A stretch of DNA of 64,000 bases from the NCBI GenBank assembly GCA_016584495.1, contig WAID01000003.1:5102501-5166500 (forward strand), read 5' to 3'. Positions 11,942 to 23,543 of this stretch are shown here, piece by piece. Position 1 is the stretch's first letter. Every line of letters starts with the position of its first letter. Made by a program: the position numbers and the translations under genes. This DNA comes from Celoporthe dispersa (taxonomy: Eukaryota; Ascomycota; Sordariomycetes; Diaporthales; Cryphonectriaceae). Under the pieces are notes generated by a model, which searched no databases, was not told the DNA's origin, and saw only the letters and a list, made by a program, of their open reading frames with translations.

Positions 11942-13407
11942 ATGACGACAGACTACTACTCCTCCTCCTCCTCGTCCTCCTCAAGGCCGAGGTATGAGGC
12001 TCCTCAGCCTGCCCAGGTCGCCCAGGTCGCCCTCCCGTCTATCCGACAGGTAAGGCCCTCGTCCCCCCCTCAAGGCTGATTCTTTTTTCCTCCTCCTCTT
12101 CTTCCTCCTCCCCTGTGCGGAGCAGACAAGAACCCACTGACACTCCCACACCAAAGGCCATCCCTGAGTTGCAGCTACAGTTCAGACCCCAGGACGGGTC
12201 AGGGAGGACTCCTGGGTCCGCAAACTCACCATCGGCCACCGGGCCTGGCCTGGTGACCCCAGAGTACGTCCACTCGCCAAGCTCGAACAAGCGGAGGCGT
12301 CTGTCGCTCGAGGACGAGAGGGACGAGCGTCAGAGCCGCGTACCCAGGCACTACAACAGCCCTCCCAGGCACGCAGAGGTGCCCATGCCCCGACCAGCCT
12401 CACCAGCATACGCACAGAGAGTACCACCGCCGCCAGAGCAGTGGGGCGGACCAGGCGCGAGGGCGAGCCCTCCTCATCTACCTCCTCCCGGAGGCCTGCC
12501 AGCGATCCGGTCGCCCGCTGCGATGGAGCCTGCGGACCGCCCTGATATCCGCCCATCCCTGCCCAGTTTCGCGCCTCCTGCGGGCCTGGAGCGTGGGCCG
12601 GTCGCCCCCATGCCACCCATCCGGGGTCACTCCAGCGATGACTACCTTCAGGAGGCACCCCGAGCACCGCTTTACGTGCACCACCGCAACCAGCAGTACG
12701 AGGCAAACCCGCCCTCCTACCGACCCGGGGCGGCGGCGCCGGCGGCACCACAGTACAACTATGGTTACCACCACCCGTCGAGGCCGCAGTCGCTCTCCAT
12801 GGGCTCTCTCCACACCCTGGACCGAACGCCCTTCTCCCCCGGCATCTACCCGACGCCCTACTCAGAGTATATGCGCTACGCCGAGATGTCACTCGCCATG
12901 GCTTCGGACAACAAGCAGCGGAAGCGCAGGGGAAACCTGCCCAAGGAGACCACGGACAAGCTGAGGACATGGTTTGTCGCTCATCTCCACCACCCGTATC
13001 CCACCGAGGATGAGAAGCAGGAGTTGATGCGGCAAACCGGACTCCAGATGAGTGAGTATTGGACTCTTTTTTTTTCTTTTCTTCCCGCCTGCCTCAAAGG
13101 AGAAGTAAGCCAGAAGAAGGAAAGGGACAGTCGGCTAATCTGTCTTCTAGACCAAATCTCAAACTGGTTCATCAACGCCCGCCGCAGGCAGCTGCCCACG
13201 ATGATCAACAACGCCCGTGCCGAGTCAGACGCCATGACCTCGCGCACCACCGACGGCAAGCTGCTCACCTCTACTGAGCGCGGCGAGTACGACGACGGCA
13301 AGCCACGGCAGAGCCCGACGAGCAGTGACGGGGGAGATAGTCCATTCGACGACGACACGGAGGCCCGCCGTCGGTCACAGCACCTGAAGCGTGGCGGCAG
13401 CTACTAA
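11942..13407 (+). CDS. TALE/KN-type homeodomain transcription factor
   Basis: Sequence-specific nuclear DNA-binding protein. My model is exons 11942-12049, 12157-13051 and 13151-13407, giving 419 residues. The KN homeodomain spans roughly residues 290-352. It has the TALE-type loop (HHPYPTEDEK) and the recognition helix WFINARRRQLP, with Asn and Arg at the DNA-contact positions. The second intron (99 nt) cuts inside the homeodomain just before helix 3; splicing restores MNQISNWFINARRR, which strongly supports the junction. The first exon starts MTTDYYSSSS and its join reads LPSIRQ-AIPELQLQ. That acceptor (AAAG) is weaker and less certain than the second. The long middle part is Pro- and Ser-rich and disordered, with a basic KRRR cluster near residue 70. 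Relatives are the fungal PBX/CUP9-like regulators of growth, conidiation or metal response; the exact role is not visible. No frame break. It stands alone in about 20 kb of non-coding DNA. Confidence 0.88.
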
Positions 13408-13767
13408 AGGGGGACTTCCGAGAAGACCCTCCTTTTTTTTCTTCCACACACGATGAAACTATAGCAACAACATTTCTGCGCTGAACGAAAAAGAACCTAT
13501 CGCTTTTTTACTCTTTTTTTTTCTAAACTCAAATCTTGTGTTCTAGCTTGGGACTGTACATAAATGAGCACGTCACGAGGAAACAAGGAGAGACAAGAGA
13601 AGAATCAGAAAACGAAAGAAGAGAAAGAAGAGACAGAAAAAATCGACGAGAAGATCCTTGTGGGATACATTAATCGGCCTACATAATCGGACACGACAAC
13701 CGGACAACAGACAAGGGGCGCAGGACACGTGTACCGCACGCACACATAAGTAGGCAGGCTGGCACCT

Positions 13768-13794
13768 TCATCATCATCATCATCATCATCATCA
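13768..13794. repeat. (ATC)n trinucleotide repeat
   Basis: About eight ATC copies. A similar ATC run occurs at about 19973-19990. Confidence 0.85.
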
Positions 13795-14118
13795 CCGCGA
13801 GGGAGACAGGTGGTCAATCGGATCTGGGTCATTCATTGGGCGGCGGCTATCTGCAGCGGCTAGAATTTTGGGGGGGGGGTTCGGCATTCTTGTTGTTTCT
13901 CCAGAAGAAACTGATTTCAATGTTCTGGGCGGCCAACTGCAAGCAAGCAAGCAAACAAATAAATCAATCCAAAAAAAAAAAAAACACACTTCAAATAGAT
14001 AGTGATACCTCTGCATCGCGTGGCATAGCAAGCATTCTTCTTACATGTACCATGGCATTTTGGGTAACCCAGGGGGTGCGGAATCTCAGAAGAGAAACCG
14101 TACACATACACACACAGT

Positions 14119-14127
14119 CTCTCTCTA

Positions 14128-14179
<52 letters not shown>
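14119..14179. repeat. (CT)n microsatellite, about 60 bases
   Basis: The longest uninterrupted dinucleotide run in the window: nearly 30 consecutive CT units after a short CTCTATCC lead. Confidence 0.9.
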
Positions 14180-14181
<2 letters not shown>

Positions 14182-14972
14182 GAAGACCCCTTGGCGTTCG
14201 TTTCCAGCTCTTCTCGCACCCCGCCCTGTCTGTGTCTGTGTGTCTCACGCGCTCCGGATTTCAAGGTGAACAAACAACGTTCCGCAGAGGGGAGGCTGCC
14301 GCCTGCTAGTCATCACCGCCTTGTCAGCCACCCACAGCCCATTCCACAGCCAGCCAGCCAGCCATGGGCTTGCCCCATCAGCGTTACACCTATCGAGTTA
14401 GGAGGACACGGGCCCTAGCCTGGGGAACCTTTTTTCCTAACGAACCACGCTGGGGGTGCCCGAAGGAAAAAGAAAGAAAGGAAAAAGAAAAATAGAAGAA
14501 AAAGAAAAGGGGCCGCAGCGAACCGCCGTCTCCCGCCCATCGGTATGCGCCTACCTACATACAATCTACAGGATAGAGCCCGCATAAAACAACCTAAAAA
14601 GCTCACCCCCATGCTGCCGGGTCCGCAGGAGAACCAATCGATCCGCCACCGTCCTTTCGGCCGTCTCCCGTCTCTTGTCTCCTCTTGTGTGTGTTCCTCG
14701 GCGCCCTCTTTGTGTTCCTGTCCCCCCATGGGTCCGGACAAGAGGGGCTAGAATGTCATCAAGGAAGAAGTGAAAGAAAGAAGGAAAGAAAAGAAGGCCA
14801 GTTCTTATCAAATGTAACTTGACCGAGGGCCTCTGCTTCGGTGGGAAAAAAAGGCCACACACACACACATCTTCTCTCTCTCTCAGCACTAACCCACACA
14901 AACAAGAGCCCAGCCTATCGCATGCGGCAGTTTGTTTCAGACTATAAGCAACCGGTAGTTAATCTCATCTAA

Positions 14973-15004
<32 letters not shown>

Positions 15005-15520
15005 AGTATAGACTTTTCTGATCCGGAGGAAGAAAAAAAAAAGGGGGGGGGAGAGGCCGGTCCCTTGTCTTTTTTATTTTATTGCTTTTCTAGATGGTCC
15101 GTCGGTCACCATTGCCACACACACCCCCCCTCTTCCTCTAAGATGTGCAACAGTGACACCCAAGAGATGAAAGAATGAGCGAGAGCCACTGTATGTAGTA
15201 CACGGATAGCCCTCTCTGTCTGTCTTGTCTGTCTCCTCCAGAGGCAAATCTTGCCCTTCCCCCCCTTCTCAACCCCCCTTTTTTTTCCCCTTCCTTTCTC
15301 CCCTCCCCCGCCCTGCTTCCCGAGACCTGGGAAGCGAAAAAGGCACACGTCCCAGATAGATTGAGCTGAGTCTGCCCCGGGGCCAGGGGGAGGAAGGGGG
15401 CCACCACCAGCGTAGCCCATCCGTCTCTGGAGGAGGAGGGGGGGGCGGTGGGGAGGTGTGTGTATGTTTGGGGGTTGAACTTACTCGCCTCGCTCATCTC
15501 CGCTGTTGGCTAGCCCGGGG

Positions 15521-15521
15521 G

Positions 15522-15553
<32 letters not shown>
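15521..15553. repeat. (GGCA)n tetranucleotide repeat
   Basis: About eight copies of GGCA in tandem. Confidence 0.85.
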
Positions 15554-16078
15554 CGTACCTGATGGCTGCGCAGGAGGGAGAAGGCTATATCCCGATAGCC
15601 ATGTGGCTTTCCCGGGTGTGACAGGAGGGAAAGGACGAAGAAAAAATAAGAAGGGCCAAGGGCCAGAGCGGACGGAATGGGGTTGGGCGGAAGGAAGCGC
15701 GAAGGACGCCTTGTCTTGGACCGGGGAAGGGGGCCTACGTGGGTGGTTGTTGTCTCTCTTTTCTCTCCATGTCTTGTCTCTCTTCCCGCCTCAGGTTCTT
15801 CTGGACCGCCAGAAAATTGGCCCCAGTCCGAATCCAATGTTCGCCTTGTGCTACGAGAATGGGATAGACGGGTCCGCAAACGTCCATGCACACAGGTTTG
15901 AGAGCAGGTGTTCGGGTGGTTGGGTCGATGCATGCAGTATGGCTTCATGTGCGTCGGGCAAAAAAAAAGTTCTTGTTGGTCGGCGACTACTTCTCTCGCT
16001 TGGAGTGGCCGGGCAAGAGCTGGCCGCTGATCTGTGCTCGTCGACCATCAACACCCCACCCTTCAGCTGCTTGCTGCT

Positions 16079-16100
16079 GTCTCTCTCTCTCTCTCTCTTT

Positions 16101-16130
<30 letters not shown>
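16079..16130. repeat. compound (CT)n-(GT)n-(GC)n microsatellite
   Basis: A CT run is followed by a GT run and a short GC run; potential Z-DNA-forming alternating purine-pyrimidine sequence. Confidence 0.85.
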
Positions 16131-16131
<1 letters not shown>

Positions 16132-18540
16132 CTTCAGAATGGCAAGACAAGCCGACAAGGCTCCCGGCATTCTCGGCGGCGGTCACAGGTTCAGGCGCAT
16201 GTCCGTGCCAGTCCCCCCCCTTCTCCTCCTCCAAAGACCAGACACACACATGCACACAGCTATATAATTTTTTTTGATCAAGCCACGGAGGATTCCTCAT
16301 GACACCCATACCAGGCCCCAGAGGGATCCGTCGTTCAGAGCCATGGCCCGTCTTCTCACAGCCCGCAGAAGGTCCAGACCGACCCCCCGCTGGTGGGCAT
16401 ACTGCATGGTCCTTCCAAGATGGAGGTCCCCATTGACACACACGAGGCAAGCTAGAGGGAGCAAAGGCCTTGCTGCCTTACCAGGAACTCATGACCAATC
16501 TGGGGGCGTAAGAACCTGGACATTACACCACACAATGGCGGTGACCAGGACGAAAATTCCATCTGTAGCCACAAACAGATACACTTACCTGACTAGCCAC
16601 ATAAGCACGGCATGCGACCCCGGGTGTGTGTGTGTGTCTCTCACCGCGCACAGGACCACAGATGGCGTAGGGGGCGTAGGTACGCGTGGCAGTCGCCCTC
16701 GGCATGCCATCCCGCACTGACTCCTCTCGTGTGCTGTCTTGCGCGTGTGGTAGTGGCACGGAGAAAGATGACCAGAGGCAGGCCCATGCCTTGCCTGGGA
16801 TGGCGGCACACACCGGAGGCTAACTCGAGGAAACAGGCGTGTCCAGCGCCAGCGCACCATGCAGCAGCTGCAGCAGCAGCAGCAGCAGCGGTAGTAGCAG
16901 CAAGCTGTGCCAGGTGTCTGGGTGGTGGCCAGCCCCCGGTACGTTAGGTGGACGACGACAGATGACGAGCCAGGTGGCTGTCTCTTGAGTACGGGCTCTG
17001 GTTGCTGCCGGTTCCCACCGCAATCTGCTGTGCTCTGCTCGGCGCGGGTGTCCATGTAGGGATGCAAGCTCATGCGCCCTCCGATGAAAAGGGCCCCCTT
17101 CCCGCGCCGTCATGCACCAGCTCGCCTCTCTGGGGCCCTGTCTGTCGAATGACGACCCAGAGAGCTTCACACAGCACTAATCACGCGCAGCCCCCGAATG
17201 CCAACCTAGGGCCCCTGGCTAGGATCTGCACAGCTGCCATCATCGTACATAGTAGCATCCGCCGCGAGGCCCCCTGTCGCTGATAGATTAGGCCCTTGAC
17301 AGGTGTCTGGTGTCGTGAATCATGAGCAGGACCGGGTGTGGCCAACCTGGCCATCAGTCTCGGCCAGGAATTGCTACCGTGTGTCATGGCTGGCAGGCCT
17401 CGTCCGACGACACGGTGACTTGGTCCCTTCCCCCCGTCGAGGAGATGAGGGCTGCTTCAGGTCTGTGCTGGGACCTGCCGGGCTGGTTCGTCCTCCAGGA
17501 GCTCGCCTCTCAAGGATGAGGCACACCAGGGTATATAACATTGATCACGGGATAATATCAGCCGGCCGGAGAGGCAGAGCATCCAATCCAGGCATCGCGT
17601 ACTGCACCTCGTCAAGCCCAGCCACAACAGCCACCCATTGAAACGGTGGCGTAAGGGTTAGATGCCTCCATAATCGGATGATGTTGGTATTGGCAGTGGT
17701 GTCATACCCTTTTCTGGTCTCTTTCGGGCAGCCAGGCGCCGGTCTCCATAGCAGCAGCGTCAACGCCTGACGTCGAGGTGGCACACCCTGGGTACCCTGC
17801 TTGAGCAGGCTTGGGTGCTGTCGGTGCGTGCTGTCCGTGTGGGCAACACAACCCTCCGAAATGATCGATCCACGTCGGCCCACGACAACCCTGTGCGGAC
17901 GGAGCGCGTCGCATGCTGGAATGTATAAGTGCCAGCTGAGGTTGAAGCCGGGCCTAGGGTCTCAGCCCCTGACAGGCTTGCAACAAGAGAGATAGCCTCG
18001 AGGGCAGAGGCAGTACTTAGTAGAGAGAGAGAGAGAGAGAGGTCTTGACAGCCTGCCGGCCCTCCTGCGCCCTCCCAGCTGGTCAGGGTCTAGGCCTCCA
18101 GAGATGGTCCAAACGGTCATCTTCCGAAGGGCTTTTACTTGGTGGCCGTTCCCGCCAGGGCTGAAGAGAGACGAGACATGGCATCCAAGTTACGGAGTTG
18201 ATGGCTTTGCTCTCCACACCACCAAGGCTCGAACCCGGAGCAACGACGACGGTCATTGTGGGTCGAGGCGGAAGAAAAAGAAAGAAAAAAAGAAAGAAAA
18301 AAAAGAGAAAAGGGCAAGGGCCCCATCGTCGAGTTGAAAGGTGGGTTTTGAGTCGGGTCGAATTGAGTTGTGGGAAAGATCTTCCTCGCCCGAAGGACCA
18401 GACCAGATCGTCTTGTTGATCACGGTGATCCGTGCGCCGCTGTTGCCTGCTCGTGGTACATAGTACGTAGTATAGGGTACCTTGAAACCCCTGCTCTCCC
18501 CCCTCCCCCAGCGCTTGGGTGGGTTCGTGAGGGGAAGGCC

Positions 18541-18560
18541 TGTACCATGTACATGGTACA
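18541..18560. repeat. perfect 20-bp palindrome
   Basis: TGTACCATGTACATGGTACA reads the same on both strands over all 20 bases. It is embedded in further GTAC-rich sequence (18450-18600). No adjacent gene. Confidence 0.85.
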
Positions 18561-19129
18561 TGAGCAGGTAGACAATACGATGTACAAAGTAGATTGCTGT
18601 AGCCGGCGTTTCGTTTCGTTCCGCCTTCCTCGGGGTCTCGCTCAACAGAATGGCCACGCATCACCACCTGTCCTTGTCCTTTTTGACACCGACGACGCTC
18701 ACTGGTGACAGCCGCGGGACGAGAACACGAGGCTAATATACAGGGAGCAACCTCTGGGTCACGATCAAGGTCATGCTCGCCTCCATCCTGGTCTGCTCAG
18801 TGGTGGAGGGCCCACACGACCTGTCACTCGCCGCCGTCCCACGCCTCTGACTCTCTCTCTCTCTCTCTCTCAGAGCGGAGATTGATATCGGCAGTTTCAG
18901 AGGCAGCAGGCGGGCATGCTCCTCCGAGGTGACATGGCCAAGCACTAGACGCCTCTCAATTCCTCCTGCCTGCTGCTTATGCTGGCATCCAGCCACGCAG
19001 CCATGCACCTCCGCAAGCAATACCCGAAAGGGCGGTTCTTCATCTCGAGAGCCTGCTGAATAGACACCCCCAAGCGCCGCCTGCGATGACCAGGCCGCTG
19101 CAGGCTGGTCACATCAGTTGGGATATAAA

Positions 19130-19130
<1 letters not shown>

Positions 19131-19169
<39 letters not shown>
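19131..19169. repeat. (GT)n microsatellite
   Basis: Nearly uninterrupted GT dinucleotides over about 38 bases. Confidence 0.9.
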
Positions 19170-19173
<4 letters not shown>

Positions 19174-20886
19174 CATTGCGCACGAGCGGATGCGTGATCA
19201 GCTGTCAACCCTGGCCGCCGGGACATAGCTACCGCTGCATGGGCCTTTCACACCATACAGACCCCGGCTGGCCGCCGCTTCCGCCTGCATTCGAGATACG
19301 CGAGGGCTGATCCTCCCAGAGAGGGAGGGGGGGCTGATCATGGTAAGTTCTCGTCGACCTAGAACCTCTCCGTCTGCAGCAGGTGTCCGCTATATGGTGG
19401 CGTCCTCTCCTGGGACGACGATGCACACCGCGGTGGAGACATCATCACGGGGCGTCCTGCACGCCACTTCCTCATGAGGTCGATAGGGCCGCGAGACCGT
19501 ACGTTTCGTTGAAGCTGCAGAAGAAGAAAAACACACACTCACACACACACACACACCCACAAGAAAAACCTACCAACCACAAAAAAAATTACAAGTCATG
19601 CCAGCGAGGGGTACTCGCTCTTTGGCTCCTCCTGAACCACTACAGTACCACCCTGGTGCATATCAGACCCGCAGTCTAGGCCGTAGTCCTGCATGCAAGT
19701 TCGCTGCCAACACCACGCGCATATGCTTTGTGTGCCCGGCACTGCTGCGCTGTGATGTGGACTGGGCCGGGGGGTTTGGCTGGACCCCTGCCAACATAGT
19801 ATACTCGTCATGCAAGCCCTGGGCACACATTGTATACACCTCAAATGCATCTAGCATGATATACTGTCGCATCACGAGGCCCATCCTCTGCGACATTTGG
19901 ATGATACCACTGCTTCGCCACACGGCCCCACCCGGGTTGGGCCTTGCAGGAGGAGGAACACTGACAGGCCATCATCATCATCATCATCACCACCACCAGG
20001 ACTTGCAGCGGAGCAGCCTGAGGTGGGATTTCGAACCAACCTAGACCCGAGACACCCCTGGTTCGACGATGCGTGAGTTGTCAAGCTGAGCGAGAGAAAG
20101 CCTTTCCACATTCTGAGCATCACCGGCTGTCACCTACATGCAGCTGCAGAGTACTCCGTTCTGAGACAAACGCCAACGCATCCATTCTAGGCCAGCCGTG
20201 CCAGCCAAACCCCCATGATTGCACCCGAGCACTAATAATACCGAGTCACCGGTGCCAACCGCCAATGAGAGTTCGGTCCAGAACTAGGATCAGAGCTTAG
20301 GTCAAACCGTGGTGAACTCGAGTTCCTTGGCCTCGGGTCCCGGCCCAGTGTGCTCAGGGGAGGGAGGAGAGGAGGGGAGAGGAGCATCTAGCCAGTAACA
20401 GCCTGCGGACCGCGCTGCCGCGCTGAGCACGGCCAACCTGTGTCTCTGGGCACTCCCGAAGGCCCTATCCTCCTCCTCCTGCAGCCGGTGTTGATGAGAG
20501 GAGCGGTCAGCGGGTCTCTCTCTCTCCCCGTGTGTCTCCGCCGCCTTACATTGTACAGAGCTTAATAAAACCCGACCAATGTCTCAGGGTGATCTGAGAC
20601 TTTTTAGTGATCTAAGACCTTCGAGGGCAGGAGTCAGTGGTGGTGGTAGAGAGGGGGAGGTGGGGAGGGAGCAGCAGCGGCAAGTCTGACAACTATGCTG
20701 GCGTCGTGGGACCGTGACATCAGACAGGTATCGTGTTTTTTCTTCTTCTTCTTTCTTGTCAAGTTAGTCGGTGTGCTGTTCCAGCCTGTCGACCAAGAAG
20801 ATCCGAGCTTGTGTTACGTTCGTCTTCTTAGTCGCCCGACAAGAATATTGTGGCACGAGGGTTCTGTTGGATAGGTCCTTTGCGTG

Positions 20887-20940
20887 ATGTGTGTTTGTGT
20901 GTGTATGTGTGTGTGTGTGTGTGTGTGTTTGTGTGTAGGT
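20887..20940. repeat. (GT)n microsatellite
   Basis: GT dinucleotides over about 50 bases with a few TTT or TAT interruptions. Confidence 0.9.
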
Positions 20941-21282
20941 CGCCGTTAAAGGTAGAAGACACGGTTGATGATGATGAAAACTGCTTCGTGGTGGCGGTTA
21001 TGGGATACTAGTCTGTGTGGGCAATAGCGAGATTACATTCTGGCCAACGCTCCAGAGTTGTGTCAGGACTGTTCAGTGGGTGCTTCCTTACTTGTGGTCA
21101 AGCGGATGGTTTGATTGACTCTCCTACTCGCCCCTAGAGAAGTCGAGTATGTGAACCCGCACGCCGTTGACCATTTGGGCTTCATTCTTCAGTTGTAGGG
21201 TGACGTGCTCCCTAGTCGTAGTCATTTGGAGGGAGGCCAAACCTCTTGCTCGGATGAAAGACCAAGTCTAAGGATGCCACTG

Positions 21283-22508
21283 TCAACAATGGCTGAACCG
21301 CTTCAGCGAGAACATCTCCAGCGCAGGATCCGCCCTCCCGGTCAAGACACTCTCTGCCAAGATCTCCCCAACCAGCGCCGCATTCGTCACCCCCGAGTGC
21401 ATAACAGCAAGCGACAACCCCTCCACCCCCGTCTCCCCAAGAATGGGCAGCCCGTCCTCCGGCTGCGGGCGGTACCAACGGTGAAGTAGTCCAGTTCCAG
21501 CAACTCCCGCTCCTCCGGCCGGAAGCACATCTTCGCTTTCTCGAGCTGCGCGCGCGCCGTGGCCGGCGGGTCCGGACCCGGGTCCCCGCCCACAAAGTCA
21601 GACCCGGCCAGGATGCGCCCGTCGGCTGTCTGGCGCATGTGGCCTTGGGGGTTGTAGACGACATGATCTAGGATGCGTTTTCCTAAGGGCTTTGAGTGCA
21701 CGAGGAGGCCTGCGGGGGTGGGGTTTTGAGCGGTATGGTGATACCTGCGGGGGTGCAGAGGTCTACGCAGGCCACGCCGGCGGCCAGCACGACGTGATCG
21801 GCTGACAGCGCCTCGGACGATGATAGGACGACGCCGGTGACCTTGCCGCCGCCGGCGCCGCCTCTTAGCTCCTCCTCCCAGAGCAGGCTGGTGACGGTGG
21901 TGTGGACGAGTTTGGCGCCGCGGTCCTGAGCAGCGTTGACCATGACCCGCGCCGCCTGGTCTGCCTCGACGGCGCCCTCCTCGCCGACGCGCAGGCCCCA
22001 TTCTGGCGGGAGAATCTCGGCAGACAACGTCGGCTCGAGGGCTTGGATCTCGGCACGCTCGGCGCGGTGGATGTCGTAGCCCCAGGCGGAGTGCTCCTTG
22101 AGATACTTGGCCAGCTCGTCTGGTGGCATGTCCCACTGCCCGCCTCGCAAAAGATATCGTCAGCCACAGGGGGAGAAGGAAAGAGAAGGGATATAAAAAA
22201 AGAAAATTACAGGTACTACTCACGCTCAGGGAGCCGCACCACCGCAGCGCCGTGGCCACCTCCGGCAGCTCCTCCGCAAGACGGCGCCAGCCTTCCATGG
22301 AACGACGGCGGAAGTCATAGTAGGGTTTCGGGTTGTGCCAGCTCGCGTTGAGCCACGCGAACGAGCAGGGTGTAGCTGTGCCTCCAATGTCCTCAGCGAC
22401 GACAGTCACATCCGCGTCGACCTCGTGTCTTGTAAGATGCCACGCGATGGAGGCGCCGATGACGCCGGCGCCCACCACGATGATGTGGGGGCGGGGTTTG
22501 GTGGTCAT
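21283..22508 (-). CDS. DAO-family FAD-dependent oxidoreductase, two frame breaks
   Basis: Likely a flavin amine or amino-acid oxidase/dehydrogenase of the DAO superfamily; the substrate cannot be told. The N-terminus has the dinucleotide-binding motif VVGAGVIGASIAWHL at about residues 10-25. A second FAD-contact region follows later (HVVLAAG), and a C-terminal PEDGLPILG and MHSGVT stretch is typical of the family. Model: exon 1 22224-22508, an 88-nt intron (22136-22223), then 21283-22135. Exon 2 holds two one-base deletions relative to the conserved frame. One is near 21713-21723 in a G/C run, where the frame passes from LKTPP to AGLLVHSKPLGKR. The other is near 21471-21479, where it passes from DYFTVG to RPQPEDGLPILG. 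Restoring length gives about 379 residues, normal for the family. The gene is transcribed divergently from the Zn2Cys6 gene at 23544. The breaks could be assembly errors, which I prefer, or true decay. Confidence 0.8.
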
Positions 22509-23543
22509 CTTTCTGCCTGTGCGGTGTTCTTGAAAGTGACGGAACGGACCGTAGGATGTTGCTGTGTGTGAGTATGTACTGTGAAGAAGGAGTTCCAGGC
22601 GATTCTCCTCGTTTGTCCTGAATGATGTGGAAAGGTCGTCAAACCAGGCGATGGGGGTCGATCTTTCACTACGACGGCAAGTTCTCTCTACCTTGCATCA
22701 CAGCCACTCAAGGATGCCACCACCCGCGGCGTATCATATCAGTCTGCGGATACCACCGGCAGTCTCATCATGTGTGGCTGGCATTTCGGCTCCGGTGCCG
22801 GCTGTTGCCTCGAAAAAGGACAAGGTGGACTGACTTTCACCTTCAAGCTTGAGGTGTGCAATCCCGCAGGAGGCATTTTCCTTATGGATAGTAGTCAAGA
22901 AGGCCAAAAGGTATCCTGTAACTTATGGTATCGACCCAGCTGGCGGTCAAGCACGATACGAGTGAGCTGCTGGGCGGGTTGTCTGGGACTGGCTCTGGTG
23001 AGGTTCCTCCGCTGCGCAGGATAAGCATCGGATGTTGATATCAAGGTTTTGCTCTGAATGTCAGGTGGACTGAACACTGGTTCAGCCGTGCCGCGGAGCT
23101 GCATCTTGCGACAACATGAAAGGTCGTGTCGGATTATGGGTAGCGAGAAGTTCAATAAGACCACTTGGTACTGTACTAAGTAGATGCCTTGTACATATGT
23201 ACACTCTCTTGGGCAACGGTTTTTGCAAAGGAAGGAGTGGGAGCGATGACGTCAGCATTTCGCACCTGCTCTGCTCGGACAACGGAGCAAAATCCCACCG
23301 TCTAAGTTGTCCGAGGGTCTGGTTGGACCATGACTGGTCCATCAAAACAGCCCTTGTTCTTATTATCAGCCTCACAAGGAAAGCGTGTCAGGCTGACGAT
23401 GCATCGCCAGGGGTATGAAGAGAAACAGAAAGAGAGAAGGGAGGAGGAAGAGAAACCCATTCCTTTTCATTTTGTTGAGCCATCTCTTCAGGTAATGGGA
23501 ATCTGAATTTTTTTTTTGGGTCTTATACAGCTAGCATCACACA
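22509..23543. promoter_or_regulatory. divergent intergenic region, oxidoreductase / Zn2Cys6 factor
   Basis: About 1.03 kb between two divergent start codons. It must hold both promoters, but no element can be pinned down by eye. It contains a 14-bp palindrome TGTACATATGTACA (about 23191-23204). No gene seen. Confidence 0.5.

Larger units (their letters stand above)
13408..21282. other. gene-free stretch downstream of the homeobox gene
   Basis: No supportable gene. The first few hundred bases are probably the homeobox 3' untranslated region. The rest is unique sequence with microsatellites, polypurine or polypyrimidine tracts and a 20-bp palindrome at 18541. Open frames up to about 270 codons (for example near 15456-16277) lack domains, codon periodicity or plausible introns. 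Confidence 0.7.

Noticed and set aside
15456..16277. 273-codon plus-strand frame
   Set aside because: Contains Cys/Val and Ser/Leu runs from GT and CT repeats; no recognisable domain.
17651..17665. telomere-like GGGTTAG
   Set aside because: A single copy, not a tandem array.
20020..20045. tRNA-like B-box (GGTTCGAAATCC on the minus strand)
   Set aside because: The flanking bases do not pair as a T-stem and no acceptor or anticodon arm fits.
21387..22508. long open frame reading through the oxidoreductase intron
   Set aside because: Across the intron and the middle of the gene this frame gives Arg/Ala-rich nonsense; the conserved FAD protein moves between frames.
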